Positions 34,349 through 42,996 of a DNA stretch of 64,000 nt are shown one piece after another. Location of the stretch: NCBI RefSeq assembly GCF_016937515.1, contig NZ_JAFHKM010000002.1:62001-126000 (forward strand), in the 5' to 3' direction. The position numbers and the translations under genes are program-made. This DNA comes from Cohnella algarum. Its GTDB lineage: Bacteria > Bacillota > Bacilli > Paenibacillales > Paenibacillaceae. The number at the start of each line of letters is the position of its first letter. Within the stretch, counting starts at the first letter, position 1. The notes under the pieces were generated by a model, which was not told the origin of the DNA, did not search any database, and worked only from the letters and a program-made list of their open reading frames with translations.

Positions 34349-36244
34349 TTACCGGTTCAGCAAGCTTCCGACATACCGCAGCAGCTCGTTGGCGCACACC
34401 GGGCAATAGTTGTGCTCTTCGATGAGACGCTTCGTGACTTCGTTGATCCGCTTGAGCTGATTTTCGTCCGGCGTTTTCGTGGAGGTCGTGATTTTGACGA
34501 TGTCCTTCAAATCCGCGAACAGCTTTTTCTCGATCGCTTCCCGCAGCCGTTCGTGCGTGTTGTAGTCGAATTTCCTTCCTTTCCGCGAATAAGCCGAAAT
34601 GCGGATCAAAATTTCTTCGCGGAACGCCTTTTTCGCGTTTTCCGACACGCCGATCTGCTCCTCGATCGAGCGCATGAGCCGCTCGTCCGGGTCCATCTCC
34701 TCGCCGGTGAGCGGGTCCTTCATTTTCGTCCAGTTGCAGTACGCCTCGATATTGTCCAAATAGTTCTCGAACAGCGTGCGCGCCGACTCCTCGAACGAAT
34801 AGACGAACGCCTTTTGAATTTCTTTTTTGGCCAGATTGTCGTATTCCTGGCGCGCCACCGAAATGAAATTCAAAAATTTTTCCCGCTCTTCCTTCGTGAT
34901 GGAAGGATGCTGATCCAACCCGTCCTTGAGCGCCCGGAGCACATCCAGCGCGTTGATGCAGGGCAAGTCGTGCTTGATGAGCGCGCTCGAAATCCGGTTG
35001 ATCACGTAGCGCGGATCGATGCCGGACATCCCTTCGTCCGTGTACTCGTTTTGCATTTCCTTCAAATCGGCTTCCTTGAAGCCTTCCACCTCTTCGCCGT
35101 CGTACAGCCGCATTTTTTTGACCAGGTCCATGCCCTGTTTTTTCGATTCCTTCAGCCGCGTCAAAATGGAAAAGACGGCCGCCGACCGGAGCGCATGCGG
35201 CGCGATATGGATATGGCTCATGTCCGACTGTTTGATGAGCTTGTCGTAAATTTTTTCTTCGTCGGTCACTTTCAGATTGTACGGGATCGGCATGACGATC
35301 ATCCGCGATTGCAGCGCCTCGTTTTTCTTGTTGGCGATGAACGCCTTGTACTCGGATTCGTTCGTGTGGGCCACGATCAGCTCGTCGGCGCTGATGAGCG
35401 CGAAGCGGCCGGCCTTGAAATTGCCCTCCTGGGTAAGCGACAGCAGGTTCCACAAAAACTTCTCGTCGCATTTGAGCATTTCCTGAAATTCCATCAGCCC
35501 CCGGTTGGCCTTGTTCAGCTCGCCGTCGAAACGGTACGCCCGGGGATCGGATTCCGAGCCGTATTCGGTAATCGTCGAAAAGTCGATGCTGCCCGTCAAA
35601 TCCGCAATGTCCTGGGATTTCGGGTCGGACGGGCTGAACGTGCCGATGCCGACGCGATTTTCTTCGGAAATGAACACCCGCTCCACCGGCACCCGCATAA
35701 TGTCGCCCTCGTATTCGGTTCGGAGCCGCATTTGGCAGGACGGGCACAAATTCCCTTCGATCCGCACCTTGAGCTCATGCTCGATATCGGGCCGCAGCTC
35801 GTGCGGGATGAGGTGCAAGGGCTCCTCGTGCATCGGGCAGCCCCGAATGGCGTACACGGCGCCCCGCTGCGTCCGGGCGTACTGTTCCAGCCCTTTTTTC
35901 AGCATCGCCACGATCGTCGATTTGCCGCCGCTTACCGGCCCCATCAGCAGCAGGATCCGCTTGCGGACGTCCAGCCGGCGGGCCGACGAGTGGAAATATT
36001 CCTCCACGAGCTTCTCGATGGTCCGGTCGAGTCCGTAAATTTCGTTTTCAAAAAACTTATATCGCTTCTGTCCACCGATCTCCTCCACGCCCTGCGCCAA
36101 AATCATGTCGTACACGCGGGCATGCGCGGTCATCGCCGGAGTCGGATCGCGGCGCAACAGTTCAATGTAATCCGCGAACGTGCCGGACCATGCCAGTTTC
36201 TCGCTTTCGGCCCGATATTCCGCGATCCGTTTAAAGATATCCAT
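34349..36244 (-). CDS. prkA: PrkA family serine protein kinase / AAA+ protein
   Basis: PrkA is a sporulation- and stress-linked AAA+ protein, described as a serine kinase and more recently as an ATP-dependent protease-like factor. The 631-aa protein starts MDIFKRIAEYRAESEKLAWS. It has Walker A GPVSGGKSTIVAMLKKG near residue 105 and the zinc-finger-like CPMHEEPLHLIP plus LCPSCQMRLRTEY. A Walker B region and the PrkA C-terminal domain follow, ending in a C-x-x-C pair (NYCPVCANELLRYVG). The length matches the Bacillus protein. It is alone on the minus strand. In Bacillus it works in the same pathway as YhbH and SpoVR. Confidence 0.95.
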   Translation of the reverse strand: MDIFKRIAEYRAESEKLAWSGTFADYIELLRRDPTPAMTAHARVYDMILAQGVEEIGGQKRYKFFENEIYGLDRTIEKLVEEYFHSSARRLDVRKRILLLMGPVSGGKSTIVAMLKKGLEQYARTQRGAVYAIRGCPMHEEPLHLIPHELRPDIEHELKVRIEGNLCPSCQMRLRTEYEGDIMRVPVERVFISEENRVGIGTFSPSDPKSQDIADLTGSIDFSTITEYGSESDPRAYRFDGELNKANRGLMEFQEMLKCDEKFLWNLLSLTQEGNFKAGRFALISADELIVAHTNESEYKAFIANKKNEALQSRMIVMPIPYNLKVTDEEKIYDKLIKQSDMSHIHIAPHALRSAAVFSILTRLKESKKQGMDLVKKMRLYDGEEVEGFKEADLKEMQNEYTDEGMSGIDPRYVINRISSALIKHDLPCINALDVLRALKDGLDQHPSITKEEREKFLNFISVARQEYDNLAKKEIQKAFVYSFEESARTLFENYLDNIEAYCNWTKMKDPLTGEEMDPDERLMRSIEEQIGVSENAKKAFREEILIRISAYSRKGRKFDYNTHERLREAIEKKLFADLKDIVKITTSTKTPDENQLKRINEVTKRLIEEHNYCPVCANELLRYVGSLLNR

Positions 36245-36462
36245 GCCGCTTCCTCCCTCGTTCTCTGTCTCTTCCCGTTACGAAACGTACTACATACCTA
36301 TGCGGCTAGTTCGACGATATTTCTCGGAAAAACGATGAAAACGAAGCGGAGGTTTCTCATGTCAGCTTTGAATGCCGCCGCGCCGCGCCCCGGCCGGGAA
36401 AAGAAAATCGTTCGTGTTATAATGAAAAAAAGAAACGGATCGCCATTCGGGAGGGCTTGCGT

Positions 36463-37416
36463 TTGGCCATAAAAAAAGAAACGGAGCTGTACGCGCCGGT
36501 CAAATCGTTTTTCGCGGGACGCGGATACGAGGTGAAAGCGGAAGTGCTCGGCTGCGACCTGGTCGCCGTGCGGCCGGATGCGGCCGCCCCCGTTATCGTC
36601 GAGATGAAAAAGACGTTTTCGCTCCCGCTGCTGCTTCAAGGGATCGACCGTCAGCGCACGGGAGCGGAGGTGTGGCTTGCCGTCGAACGGAACCGCACGA
36701 AAAAAGGCGCCCACAACCAGCGGTTTGCGGAGCTGTCCGCGCTGTGCAGGCGCCTGTCGCTCGGCTTTATGACCGTTACGTTCTACAAGACGAAGGCTCC
36801 GGTCATCGAAGTGTGGTGCGAGCCCGGGGCGGCGGGGGCAAGCTCGGGTCCGCCGGCGCGGCCGCGGATCGTGGCCGCCGAAGGGCAAGCGCCCTTCGGC
36901 GGGCAGCTCGCGGCCGAAACCCCGCTTGCGGCGTCCTATGCCGTCGCGGCCGGGGGCCGCAAACGCTCCCGCGCGGCCAAGCTGCTGAAGGAATTTGCCG
37001 GCCGAAGCGGGGACTACAACGTCGGGGGAAGCACGGGCCGCAAGCTGGTGACGGCTTACCGCGAGCGGGCGCTGCAGTGCGCCCTCGCGCTCCATTGCCG
37101 CGGCGAGCTCCCGCCCCGCGAGATCGGAAAGCTGACCGGAGTGCCGAATGCCGGCCTGCTGCTCCGGGACAACCACTACGGCTGGTTCCGCCGCGTCAGC
37201 CGGGGCGTTTACGGTTTGACCGACGCGGGCCGCGCGGCGCTCGGCGAATACGAGGCGGTAGCCGCCGTATGGGCCGCCCGCTTTGAATGGGCGGCCGGCT
37301 GGCTCGCCGCGGACGAAACCGCCGCGGGTTCGGCGCGCCGGGCCCGGGGCGACGGAGAACCGGACGCCGGCAGCCCGGACGCCAGCGGCCCGAATGCCAG
37401 CGGCCGGCGGCCGTAG
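36463..37416 (+). CDS. DUF2161 family putative PD-(D/E)xK phosphodiesterase
   Basis: The N-terminal 125 residues fit DUF2161: KKETELYAPVKSFFAGRGYE, VLGCDLVAVR, VIVEMKKTFSLPLLLQGIDR and TGAEVWLAV. The Asp of GCDLVAV and the Glu-Met-Lys pattern resemble a PD-(D/E)xK nuclease core. The second half has a winged-helix-like region (LPPREIGKLTGVPNAGLLLR) and ends in a low-complexity Asp-Ala-Gly-Ser tail not expected in the family. The TTG at 36463 lies seven bases after GGAGGG; TTG at 36457 is too close. A -10-like TATAAT is at 36416-36421. Nuclease activity is inference. Confidence 0.8.
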   Translation: MAIKKETELYAPVKSFFAGRGYEVKAEVLGCDLVAVRPDAAAPVIVEMKKTFSLPLLLQGIDRQRTGAEVWLAVERNRTKKGAHNQRFAELSALCRRLSLGFMTVTFYKTKAPVIEVWCEPGAAGASSGPPARPRIVAAEGQAPFGGQLAAETPLAASYAVAAGGRKRSRAAKLLKEFAGRSGDYNVGGSTGRKLVTAYRERALQCALALHCRGELPPREIGKLTGVPNAGLLLRDNHYGWFRRVSRGVYGLTDAGRAALGEYEAVAAVWAARFEWAAGWLAADETAAGSARRARGDGEPDAGSPDASGPNASGRRP

Positions 37417-37537
37417 CCGGTTTCGCCGATCCGCCGGCAATCGTCGCCCCGAATCCTTCGCGCCGCCGGCAACGCCAGCCCGGCGCCCGGATTTGCCGGC
37501 GGCCCGCGGCCGCAGCTGTCGCCGGCTGCCGGCTTCC

Positions 37538-38670
37538 TCAGCCGTAACGCCCCATCATCTCCTCCACGGTCGCCTGCAGGCGCTGAACGCCGGCGCGAAT
37601 CTGTTTCTCGTCCGAATGGACCGCGGTGATCCGGAGCTTGAACCGTTCCGGCTCCGAAGCGTAGAACGCCCTTCCCGGCTGGAACAGCAAGCCGTGAATC
37701 CACGCTGCGCGCAGAAGCGAATCCGCATCCAGCCCTTCCGGGAGCGTAACCCATACATGCATCCCTTCTTTCGGCGTTTCCCAAGCCAGCGCCCGCGGGT
37801 TGTGCCGGCTCAGTTGCTCCAGCAGCAGCCCGACTCGCGCCTGGCAAACGAACCTTTGCGTCGCGACCAGCGACTCGAGCGTTCCGGCCTGCAGCAGTTC
37901 CGCCGCCGCTTGCTGTTCCGCCGGCGGCACCTGCGGAAGGCGCCCGCTTCCGGCGGAGAGCGCCTGCAGCCGCTCCTCCCCGATTCCCCTGCACGCCAGC
38001 CAGCCGAGGCGCAAGTCCGCCACGATGCCCGGGGCCATTCCCCGACCGAGCATAGCGGAGCTCCGGCTTCCGCTTCCGCATCGGGCGCAAGTCCATCCTG
38101 CGCGAGCAGCAGCTGGCGGTCGTCCCTCAGCAGCGGCACGTTCGCTTCCCTGCACCGCTCCGCCAGCGCGATTCTCCGCTCCGCGCTCCACGCCCGCCCT
38201 TCCGGATCCGTACATGCGACCGCCGCGTACACAAGCTTCGGTTTCCATTGCCGGATGGCGCGGGCAAGGGCATCCGGATCCATGCCGTCGCGATCCCCCG
38301 GCACGGCTACGGCGACCGCCCCCGCCCGTTGAAAAATTTGCAAAGCCGACCGCCCGCAAGGGCGCTCGACGAGCACGACATCCTCCGCGCGCAGCCAGCC
38401 GCGGACCGCCAGTTCGATCGCCGCATCCGCTCCGGCGGCAATCCAGACGCGGGACGGGTCGCGTTCCGCCGCGCTTCCGGCGATCCGTTCGGCCACTTGC
38501 TCCCGAAGGCCGAAATGTCCTTGTACCGGCTCGGTCCCCAACGTCTCCTGCCGACCCGTTGCGGCGAACTTGCCCGTTCGCTCCTCCCACTCCCCCGCGC
38601 CGATCAGGCCTTCCTTCGGCCATCCGCCCATCCAGTTAATGATCCGGTTCAACCGCCACTCCTCCCCCAT
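37538..38670 (-). pseudogene. PLP aminotransferase-fold (MocR-like) protein, frameshifted and degenerate
   Basis: The N-terminal frame (from 38670) and the C-terminal frame (to 37538) together give a fold-type I aminotransferase of about 377 aa like the effector domain of MocR regulators, but without their GntR DNA-binding domain. The join is at C4 (38040-38043), where one more base restores the frame (CSVG then GMAPGIVADLRLGW). Even when restored, the usual SxSK active-site lysine before APG is absent, and the DDY motif reads RDDR. The protein would thus not be a normal PLP enzyme. It may be a decaying gene in which the frameshift is only the latest change. Confidence 0.7.
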
Positions 38671-38790
38671 GCGTCAAAAAGGAGCTTTTTTCGAATCTTT
38701 ATCAATGTATGCCGGACAATCCCCACATTTTGCGTTTTCTTTTTGGCGGGTGTTGGGTATAATAAAGGAAGTTCAGTGGAGGTGTGGAAG

Positions 38791-38901
38791 ATGATTCTGG
38801 GGATGAGCGATAAATTTTGGATTGTAGTTCTTGTTTTCGCGATGCTGGTCGTCGCCATTCTGACGGCCGCCTACAACGACGACAAGACGAAGGGCCTGTA
38901 A
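38791..38901 (+). CDS. Small single-pass membrane protein, 36 aa
   Basis: This short frame starts MILGMSDKFW, continues with one hydrophobic helix (IVVLVFAMLVVAILTAA) and ends YNDDKTKGL. The ATG is preceded by GGAGGTGTGGAAG, an ideal ribosome site, a TATAAT (38758-38763) lies upstream, and a rightward terminator follows at 38932-38978. These three signals together make real translation likely. An internal ATG (38803) is an alternative start. No function is known. Confidence 0.65.
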   Translation: MILGMSDKFWIVVLVFAMLVVAILTAAYNDDKTKGL

Positions 38902-38931
38902 CATTAGCTTTTATCCATATGGCATGATTGG

Positions 38932-38978
38932 AAAACGCCGCACCCCGCCGCAAGACGGAGAGGTCGATCGGCGTTTTT
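38932..38978 (+). terminator. Rightward terminator after the 36-aa gene
   Basis: The arms AAACGCCG (38933-38940) and CGGCGTTT (38969-38976) are followed by further T residues. Confidence 0.65.
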
Positions 38979-39010
38979 GGCTTTTCGGGGCATCTCGATC
39001 TCGGCAAAAT

Positions 39011-39056
39011 CAAAGAACCGCCGACAACGTCGAGGGACGGTTGCAGGCGGTTCTTA
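39011..39056 (-). terminator. Terminator of the AbrB-like gene
   Basis: On the minus strand, AAGAACCGCC and GGCGGTTCTT form a ten-base stem followed by TTGATTTTG. It lies 27 bp after the stop codon. Confidence 0.7.
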
Positions 39057-39082
39057 TTCGCAATGAGTGCGAGTCCCGAATT

Positions 39083-39325
39083 TTAAACTCTTTGCATTTC
39101 GTCGATGCATTCGGCGCAAACGTAGCGTTCCTTGAATTCCCCTACGGATTCCATCGAACCGCAAAATACGCACCGCGGACGATACCGCTCCAAAATAATA
39201 TGATCGCCCTGCACCAAAATTTCGACGGGATCCCCCTCGTTCATTTGGTACCTTTTGCGCAAAGATTTCGGCAGCACGATGCGGCCCAGTTGATCTACCT
39301 TCCGAACGACTCCAGCAGGTTTCAA
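39083..39325 (-). CDS. AbrB family transition-state regulator
   Basis: This 80-aa DNA-binding protein is of the AbrB/Abh/SpoVT swapped-hairpin type. The N-terminal domain reads KPAGVVRKVDQLGRIVLPKS, then LRKRYQMNEGDPVEILVQGD. The C-terminal part has two C-x-x-C pairs (CVFCGSMESVGEFKERYVCAEC) that suggest a zinc knuckle, unlike B. subtilis AbrB. The TTG start at 39325 follows GGGAGGAAATACG; ATG at 39340 would place the ribosome site inside the gene. Such regulators control the shift from growth to sporulation and competence. Confidence 0.85.
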   Translation of the reverse strand: MKPAGVVRKVDQLGRIVLPKSLRKRYQMNEGDPVEILVQGDHIILERYRPRCVFCGSMESVGEFKERYVCAECIDEMQRV

Positions 39326-39501
39326 CGTATTTCCTCCCATTCATTCCCGGTAATCTAAGCTGGTAATCTCCCTAATGCATTTACCCACGTTAACATTTCG
39401 CTAACGCCAATCCGTTTCCTTCCGTTTTTCGGATTTGCTTAACATTATACAAGATTTCGATAAAATTTGAGCGATTTTGTCAACATTTGTCGAAAAATAT
39501 T

Positions 39502-39966
39502 TCATTCCAACGCGAAAAACCCGTTTTGCCGGAGCGCCTCGTAAACGATAATGGCCGCCGAATTGGCCAAATTGAGCGAGCGCACCTTATCCGTCATCGG
39601 CAGACGCATGCACGTGTCGGGCGATGCGTCGAGCAGCGCCTGCGGAAGGCCCTTCGTTTCCTTGCCGAATACGAAAAAATCGCCGTTTCGAAATTGAAAG
39701 TCGCTATAGCGCTTTTGGGCGCGCGTGCTCGTATAAAAAAACCGTCCTTCCGGATGGGCGGCCTGCACCTCCCGAAAGGAATCGTAATACGTTATGTTCA
39801 CCGCATACCAGTAATCCAGCCCCGCCCGCTTCAGCTCCCGATCGTCGGTCGAAAAACCGAGCGGCCGCACGAGATGCAAATGGGTGCCGGTGGCGGCGCA
39901 CGTTCTGGCGATATTGCCCGTATTGGCCGGAATTTCCGGCTCGACGAGCACGATATTCAAGGGCAT
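39502..39966 (-). CDS. trmL: tRNA (cytidine(34)-2'-O)-methyltransferase
   Basis: This SPOUT-class methyltransferase modifies the wobble base of tRNA-Leu. The 154-aa protein has the family hallmarks IVLVEPEIPANTGNIARTCA (residues 5-24), LIRPLGF-like LHLVRPLGF, FVFGKETKGLP and the knot region RLPMTDKVRSLNLANSAAII. The ATG follows GGAGGAAAACGGCA. It is monocistronic between the AbrB-like gene and serC. Confidence 0.95.
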   Translation of the reverse strand: MPLNIVLVEPEIPANTGNIARTCAATGTHLHLVRPLGFSTDDRELKRAGLDYWYAVNITYYDSFREVQAAHPEGRFFYTSTRAQKRYSDFQFRNGDFFVFGKETKGLPQALLDASPDTCMRLPMTDKVRSLNLANSAAIIVYEALRQNGFFALE

Positions 39967-40019
39967 TGCCGTTTTCCTCCTTCATGCTAATGAGATCGCG
40001 CATGCAGCATGCATGCATG

Positions 40020-40046
40020 CAAAGACCGCGGCAGGGAGCCGCGGTC
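40020..40046 (-). terminator. Probable terminator of serC
   Basis: The arms GACCGCGG and CCGCGGTC (40024-40046) give a strong stem, followed on the minus strand by TTTGCATG. The short T run lowers certainty. Confidence 0.55.
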
Positions 40047-40091
40047 CGCAGGTAAAACCAAGCTTTAGTTAAGACGGAAGCTTCGTTTCCG

Positions 40092-41180
40092 TTATCCGTG
40101 ACGCCGTTTGAATTCGTCCATGAACTGGACGAGCGCCTGCACGCTGGCCAGCGGCACCGCGTTGTAGATCGAAGCCCGAAGGCCTCCTACGCTGCGGTGA
40201 CCCTTCAAGCCGACGAAGCCTTCCGCTTCCGATTCCTTGACGAACCGCTTCTCGAGCTCCTCGCTGCCGAGCCGGAACGTAACGTTCATGATCGAACGGC
40301 TGTCCGGGGCGGCGAAGCCGCGATAAAAGCCGCCGCTTTGGTCGATCGTTTCATACAGCAGGTTCGCTTTCGTCCGATTCGCTTTTTCGACAGCTTCCGC
40401 TCCGCCCTGGGCCTTGACCCATTTGAGCACGAGATTTGTCATGTAAATGGCGAACGTCGGCGGGGTATTGTACAGCGAATCGTTCTTCGCGTGGGTATCG
40501 TACCGCAGCATCGTCGGCACCGGCATCGACGGAGCGCCGATCAAATCCTCGCGGACGATGACGATCGTCACGCCGGACGGGCCGAGATTTTTTTGCGCGC
40601 CGGCATAAATGAGGCCGAATTGCGAAATTTGCAGCGGCCGGCACAAAATGTCGCTCGACATGTCCGCGACGAGCGGCACCGATTCGGTATCCGGGTATTC
40701 CGGCCATTGCGTGCCTTCGATCGTTTCGTTCGAAGTCAGATGAACGTAAGCCGAATCCGGCGCGATTAGCAGTTCGCTCGCTTTCGGAATCCGGTTGTAT
40801 TTGTCGCTTTCCGACGAGCCCGCGATTGCCGTCTGGCCGAACAGCTTCGCTTCCTTGATCGCCTTGGCGGCCCAGCTTCCGGTGTCGATATAGGAAGCCG
40901 TCTTGCCCGGCTGGAGCAGGTTCATCGGCACCATCGCAAACTGGGTGCTGGCCCCGCCTTGGACGAACAGCACCTTGTAGCCGTCCGGAATGCCGAGCAG
41001 CTCGCGCAGCAATTGTTCCGTTTCCTTGTGAACGCCCTCGTACACGGCCCCTCGATGCGACATCTCCATGAGCGACATGCCGGTTTCGCCGAAGTCGACA
41101 AATTGCTGCTGCGCCTGCTGCAGCACTTCCAACGGAAGGGCGGCCGGACCGGCGTTAAAATTAAAGGCTCGTTTAGCCAT
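40092..41180 (-). CDS. serC: Phosphoserine aminotransferase
   Basis: SerC converts 3-phosphohydroxypyruvate and glutamate to phosphoserine in serine synthesis and also acts in pyridoxal phosphate synthesis. The 362-aa protein begins AKRAFNFNAGPAALPLEVLQ. It has MEMSHRGAVYEGVHKE, LFVQGGASTQFAMVPMNLL, ADMSSDILCRPLQISQFGLI with YAGAQKNLGPSG (PLP lysine) and ends in GLKGHRSVGGLRASIYNAVP. All are family signatures. A sigma-A-type promoter (TTGATG-17-TATGAT) lies directly upstream. Confidence 0.96.
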   Translation of the reverse strand: MAKRAFNFNAGPAALPLEVLQQAQQQFVDFGETGMSLMEMSHRGAVYEGVHKETEQLLRELLGIPDGYKVLFVQGGASTQFAMVPMNLLQPGKTASYIDTGSWAAKAIKEAKLFGQTAIAGSSESDKYNRIPKASELLIAPDSAYVHLTSNETIEGTQWPEYPDTESVPLVADMSSDILCRPLQISQFGLIYAGAQKNLGPSGVTIVIVREDLIGAPSMPVPTMLRYDTHAKNDSLYNTPPTFAIYMTNLVLKWVKAQGGAEAVEKANRTKANLLYETIDQSGGFYRGFAAPDSRSIMNVTFRLGSEELEKRFVKESEAEGFVGLKGHRSVGGLRASIYNAVPLASVQALVQFMDEFKRRHG

Positions 41181-41214
41181 CGGATTCCCACCTTGTGTTC
41201 TTCATAATAGGCTA

Positions 41215-41243
41215 ATCATATCAAAGCGTTACGGACACATCAA
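41215..41243 (-). promoter_or_regulatory. Sigma-A-type promoter of serC
   Basis: On the minus strand, -35 TTGATG (41238-41243) and -10 TATGAT (41215-41220) are separated by 17 bp. The -10 lies 34 bp upstream of the serC ATG. Confidence 0.65.
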
Positions 41244-41367
41244 CCGGGAAAACGGCAAAAAGGTTGTCAAATCTAAGAATATCCGAACAAAATCATGAGC
41301 TTCGGATTAAAATCTTCGGTTCTACGCTCTTTTGATTCCCGACAGAAATCGATCCTTTCCGAGACGA

Positions 41368-41393
41368 CAAAAAGCTCCCTTTCGGGAGCTTTT
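41368..41393 (-). terminator. Terminator of glnA
   Basis: On the minus strand, AAGCTCCC GAAA GGGAGCTT is followed by TTTG. It lies 24 bp after the glnA stop. Confidence 0.88.
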
Positions 41394-41416
41394 CGCGACT
41401 TTTCGATTTTTCGATA

Positions 41417-42841
41417 TTAGCAATCGAAGTAGAGGCCGTATTCGTACGGATGCACGCGGATGGAAACGGCTTTCGCTTCGGCGCGTTTGAATTCTACATA
41501 ATTGTCGATGAATTCTTTCGTGAAGACGCCGCCTTCGGTCAGGAACTCGTAGTCGGCTTCCAGAGCGTCGAGCGCTTCGTCCAGCGAGCCCGGAACGCTG
41601 CGGATTTCTTTCTTCTCTTCATCGGAAAGTTCGTAGATGTTTTTGTCGTACGGACCGTAGCCGAGAGCGGTCGGGTCGATTTTGCGCTTGATGCCGTCCA
41701 GGCCGGCCATCAGCATAGCCGCGAACGCCAGGTACGGGTTCGCCGTGGAGTCCGGCGTACGGAACTCGATGCGGCAGCCCTTCGGCGTAACGGCAGCGAC
41801 CGGAATACGTACGGCGGCGGAACGGTTGCCCTTCGAGTAAACGAGGTTTACCGGAGCTTCGTAACCCGGAACGAGACGTTTGAACGAGTTCGTGGACGGG
41901 TTCGTCAGCGCGATCAGGGCCGGAGCGTGGTACAGGATACCGCCGATGTAGTTCAGAGCCAGTTGGCTCAGGTTCGCGTAAGCGCCCTTCTCATAGAAAA
42001 GCGGCTCGCCTTCGTTGAAGATCGATTGGTGAACGTGCATCCCGCTGCCGTTGTCTCCGAAGAGCGGCTTCGGCATGAACGTTGCCACTTTGCCGTATTG
42101 GCGAGCGACGTTGTGAACGATGTATTTGTATTTCATCAGGTTGTCGGCCGTTTTCGTCAGCGTGTCGAAGCGGAAGTTGATTTCGGCTTGACCCGCCGTC
42201 GCCACTTCGTGGTGGTGGCGTTCTACGCGAAGGCCGGCTTCTTGCATCAGGCGCACCATTTCGCTGCGGATGTCTTGCTGCGAGTCGACCGGAGCTACCG
42301 GCACGTAGCCGCCCTTGACGCCGACTTTGAAGCCGAGGTTGCCGCCTTCTTCTTTGCGGTTCGTGTTCCAAGCCGCCTCTTCGGAATCGACGACATACGT
42401 CGAGGAGTTCATCGTCGTTTCGTAGCGAACGTCGTCGAATACGAAAAACTCGGATTCCGGAGCAAAGAACGCTGCGGTGCCTACGCCGGATTTTTGCAGG
42501 AATTCTTCAGCCTTGTGGGCGATGGAACGCGGATCGCGCTCATAGCGGTCGCCGTCCGGCGTATAAATATTGCTCATGACGATCAGCGTAGCGTGCGCGG
42601 TGAACGGGTCCACGTATACGGACTCGGCATCGGGCATCATAACCATATCGGATTCTTCGATGCCGCGGAAGCCGGGAATCGAGGAACCGTCGAAAGCGAC
42701 CCCATTAACGAAGGTGTCGGCGTCTACTTCGGATGCAGGCAGCGTAATGTGGTGCGCGCGGCCGGAAAGATCTACGAAGCGGAAATCCACAAACTCGATA
42801 TTCTTTTCTTTGATGAGTTCCAAAACATTTTGAACGGACAT
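41417..42841 (-). CDS. glnA: Type I glutamine synthetase
   Basis: GlnA makes glutamine from glutamate and ammonia. The 474-aa protein has the N-terminal beta-grasp domain (FVDLSGRAHHITLPASEV), the loop VNGVAFDGSSIPGFRGIEES, the ATP region KPLFGDNGSGMHVHQSI and the glutamate-binding RIEFRTPDS. It is longer than the Bacillus GSI-alpha enzyme (about 444 aa) and resembles the GSI-beta class. A tyrosine sits in YDKNIYELSDEEK, at the position adenylylated in enterobacteria; no adenylyltransferase gene is visible here. It is monocistronic, not in a glnRA operon, with a GlnR/TnrA-type operator upstream. Confidence 0.96.
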   Translation of the reverse strand: MSVQNVLELIKEKNIEFVDFRFVDLSGRAHHITLPASEVDADTFVNGVAFDGSSIPGFRGIEESDMVMMPDAESVYVDPFTAHATLIVMSNIYTPDGDRYERDPRSIAHKAEEFLQKSGVGTAAFFAPESEFFVFDDVRYETTMNSSTYVVDSEEAAWNTNRKEEGGNLGFKVGVKGGYVPVAPVDSQQDIRSEMVRLMQEAGLRVERHHHEVATAGQAEINFRFDTLTKTADNLMKYKYIVHNVARQYGKVATFMPKPLFGDNGSGMHVHQSIFNEGEPLFYEKGAYANLSQLALNYIGGILYHAPALIALTNPSTNSFKRLVPGYEAPVNLVYSKGNRSAAVRIPVAAVTPKGCRIEFRTPDSTANPYLAFAAMLMAGLDGIKRKIDPTALGYGPYDKNIYELSDEEKKEIRSVPGSLDEALDALEADYEFLTEGGVFTKEFIDNYVEFKRAEAKAVSIRVHPYEYGLYFDC

Positions 42842-42922
42842 CTTAAATTTTCCTCCTCATTTCCGAACATTAAGTCCGCAAGAGCGTCTGAACGTTCAAC
42901 TTTTACTGAACTTATTGAGGTT

Positions 42923-42951
42923 ATTATAATTCTCGCTTTAGGGAGCGTCAA
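42923..42951 (-). promoter_or_regulatory. Sigma-A promoter of glnA
   Basis: On the minus strand, -35 TTGACG (42946-42951) and -10 TATAAT (42923-42928) are separated by exactly 17 bp. The -10 lies about 80 bp upstream of the ATG. Confidence 0.82.
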
Positions 42952-42979
42952 TAGTTATGTAAGGTATTTTTTGTGGAAG

Positions 42980-42996
42980 TGTTAGCTATTCTGACA
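42980..42996 (-). promoter_or_regulatory. GlnR/TnrA-type nitrogen operator
   Basis: TGTTA-N7-TGACA matches the TGTNAN7TNACA consensus exactly. Its centre is about 40 bp upstream of the -35 box of glnA, so nitrogen control by a GlnR or TnrA homologue is likely. Confidence 0.8.

Noticed and set aside
34412..36472. Plus-strand open frame of 686 codons opposite prkA
   Set aside because: Antisense shadow of prkA; the protein is low in sequence order and matches no family.
36361..36474. 37-aa ORF ahead of the DUF2161 gene with a GGAGG-like site
   Set aside because: Its frame contains the probable -10 element of the downstream gene and its sequence (Ala/Pro/Arg-Lys) has no protein character; probably the promoter region.
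40001..40022. GCATGCATGC run after serC as a regulatory repeat
   Set aside because: Short simple alternation next to the terminator; no further copies noticed and no evidence for function.
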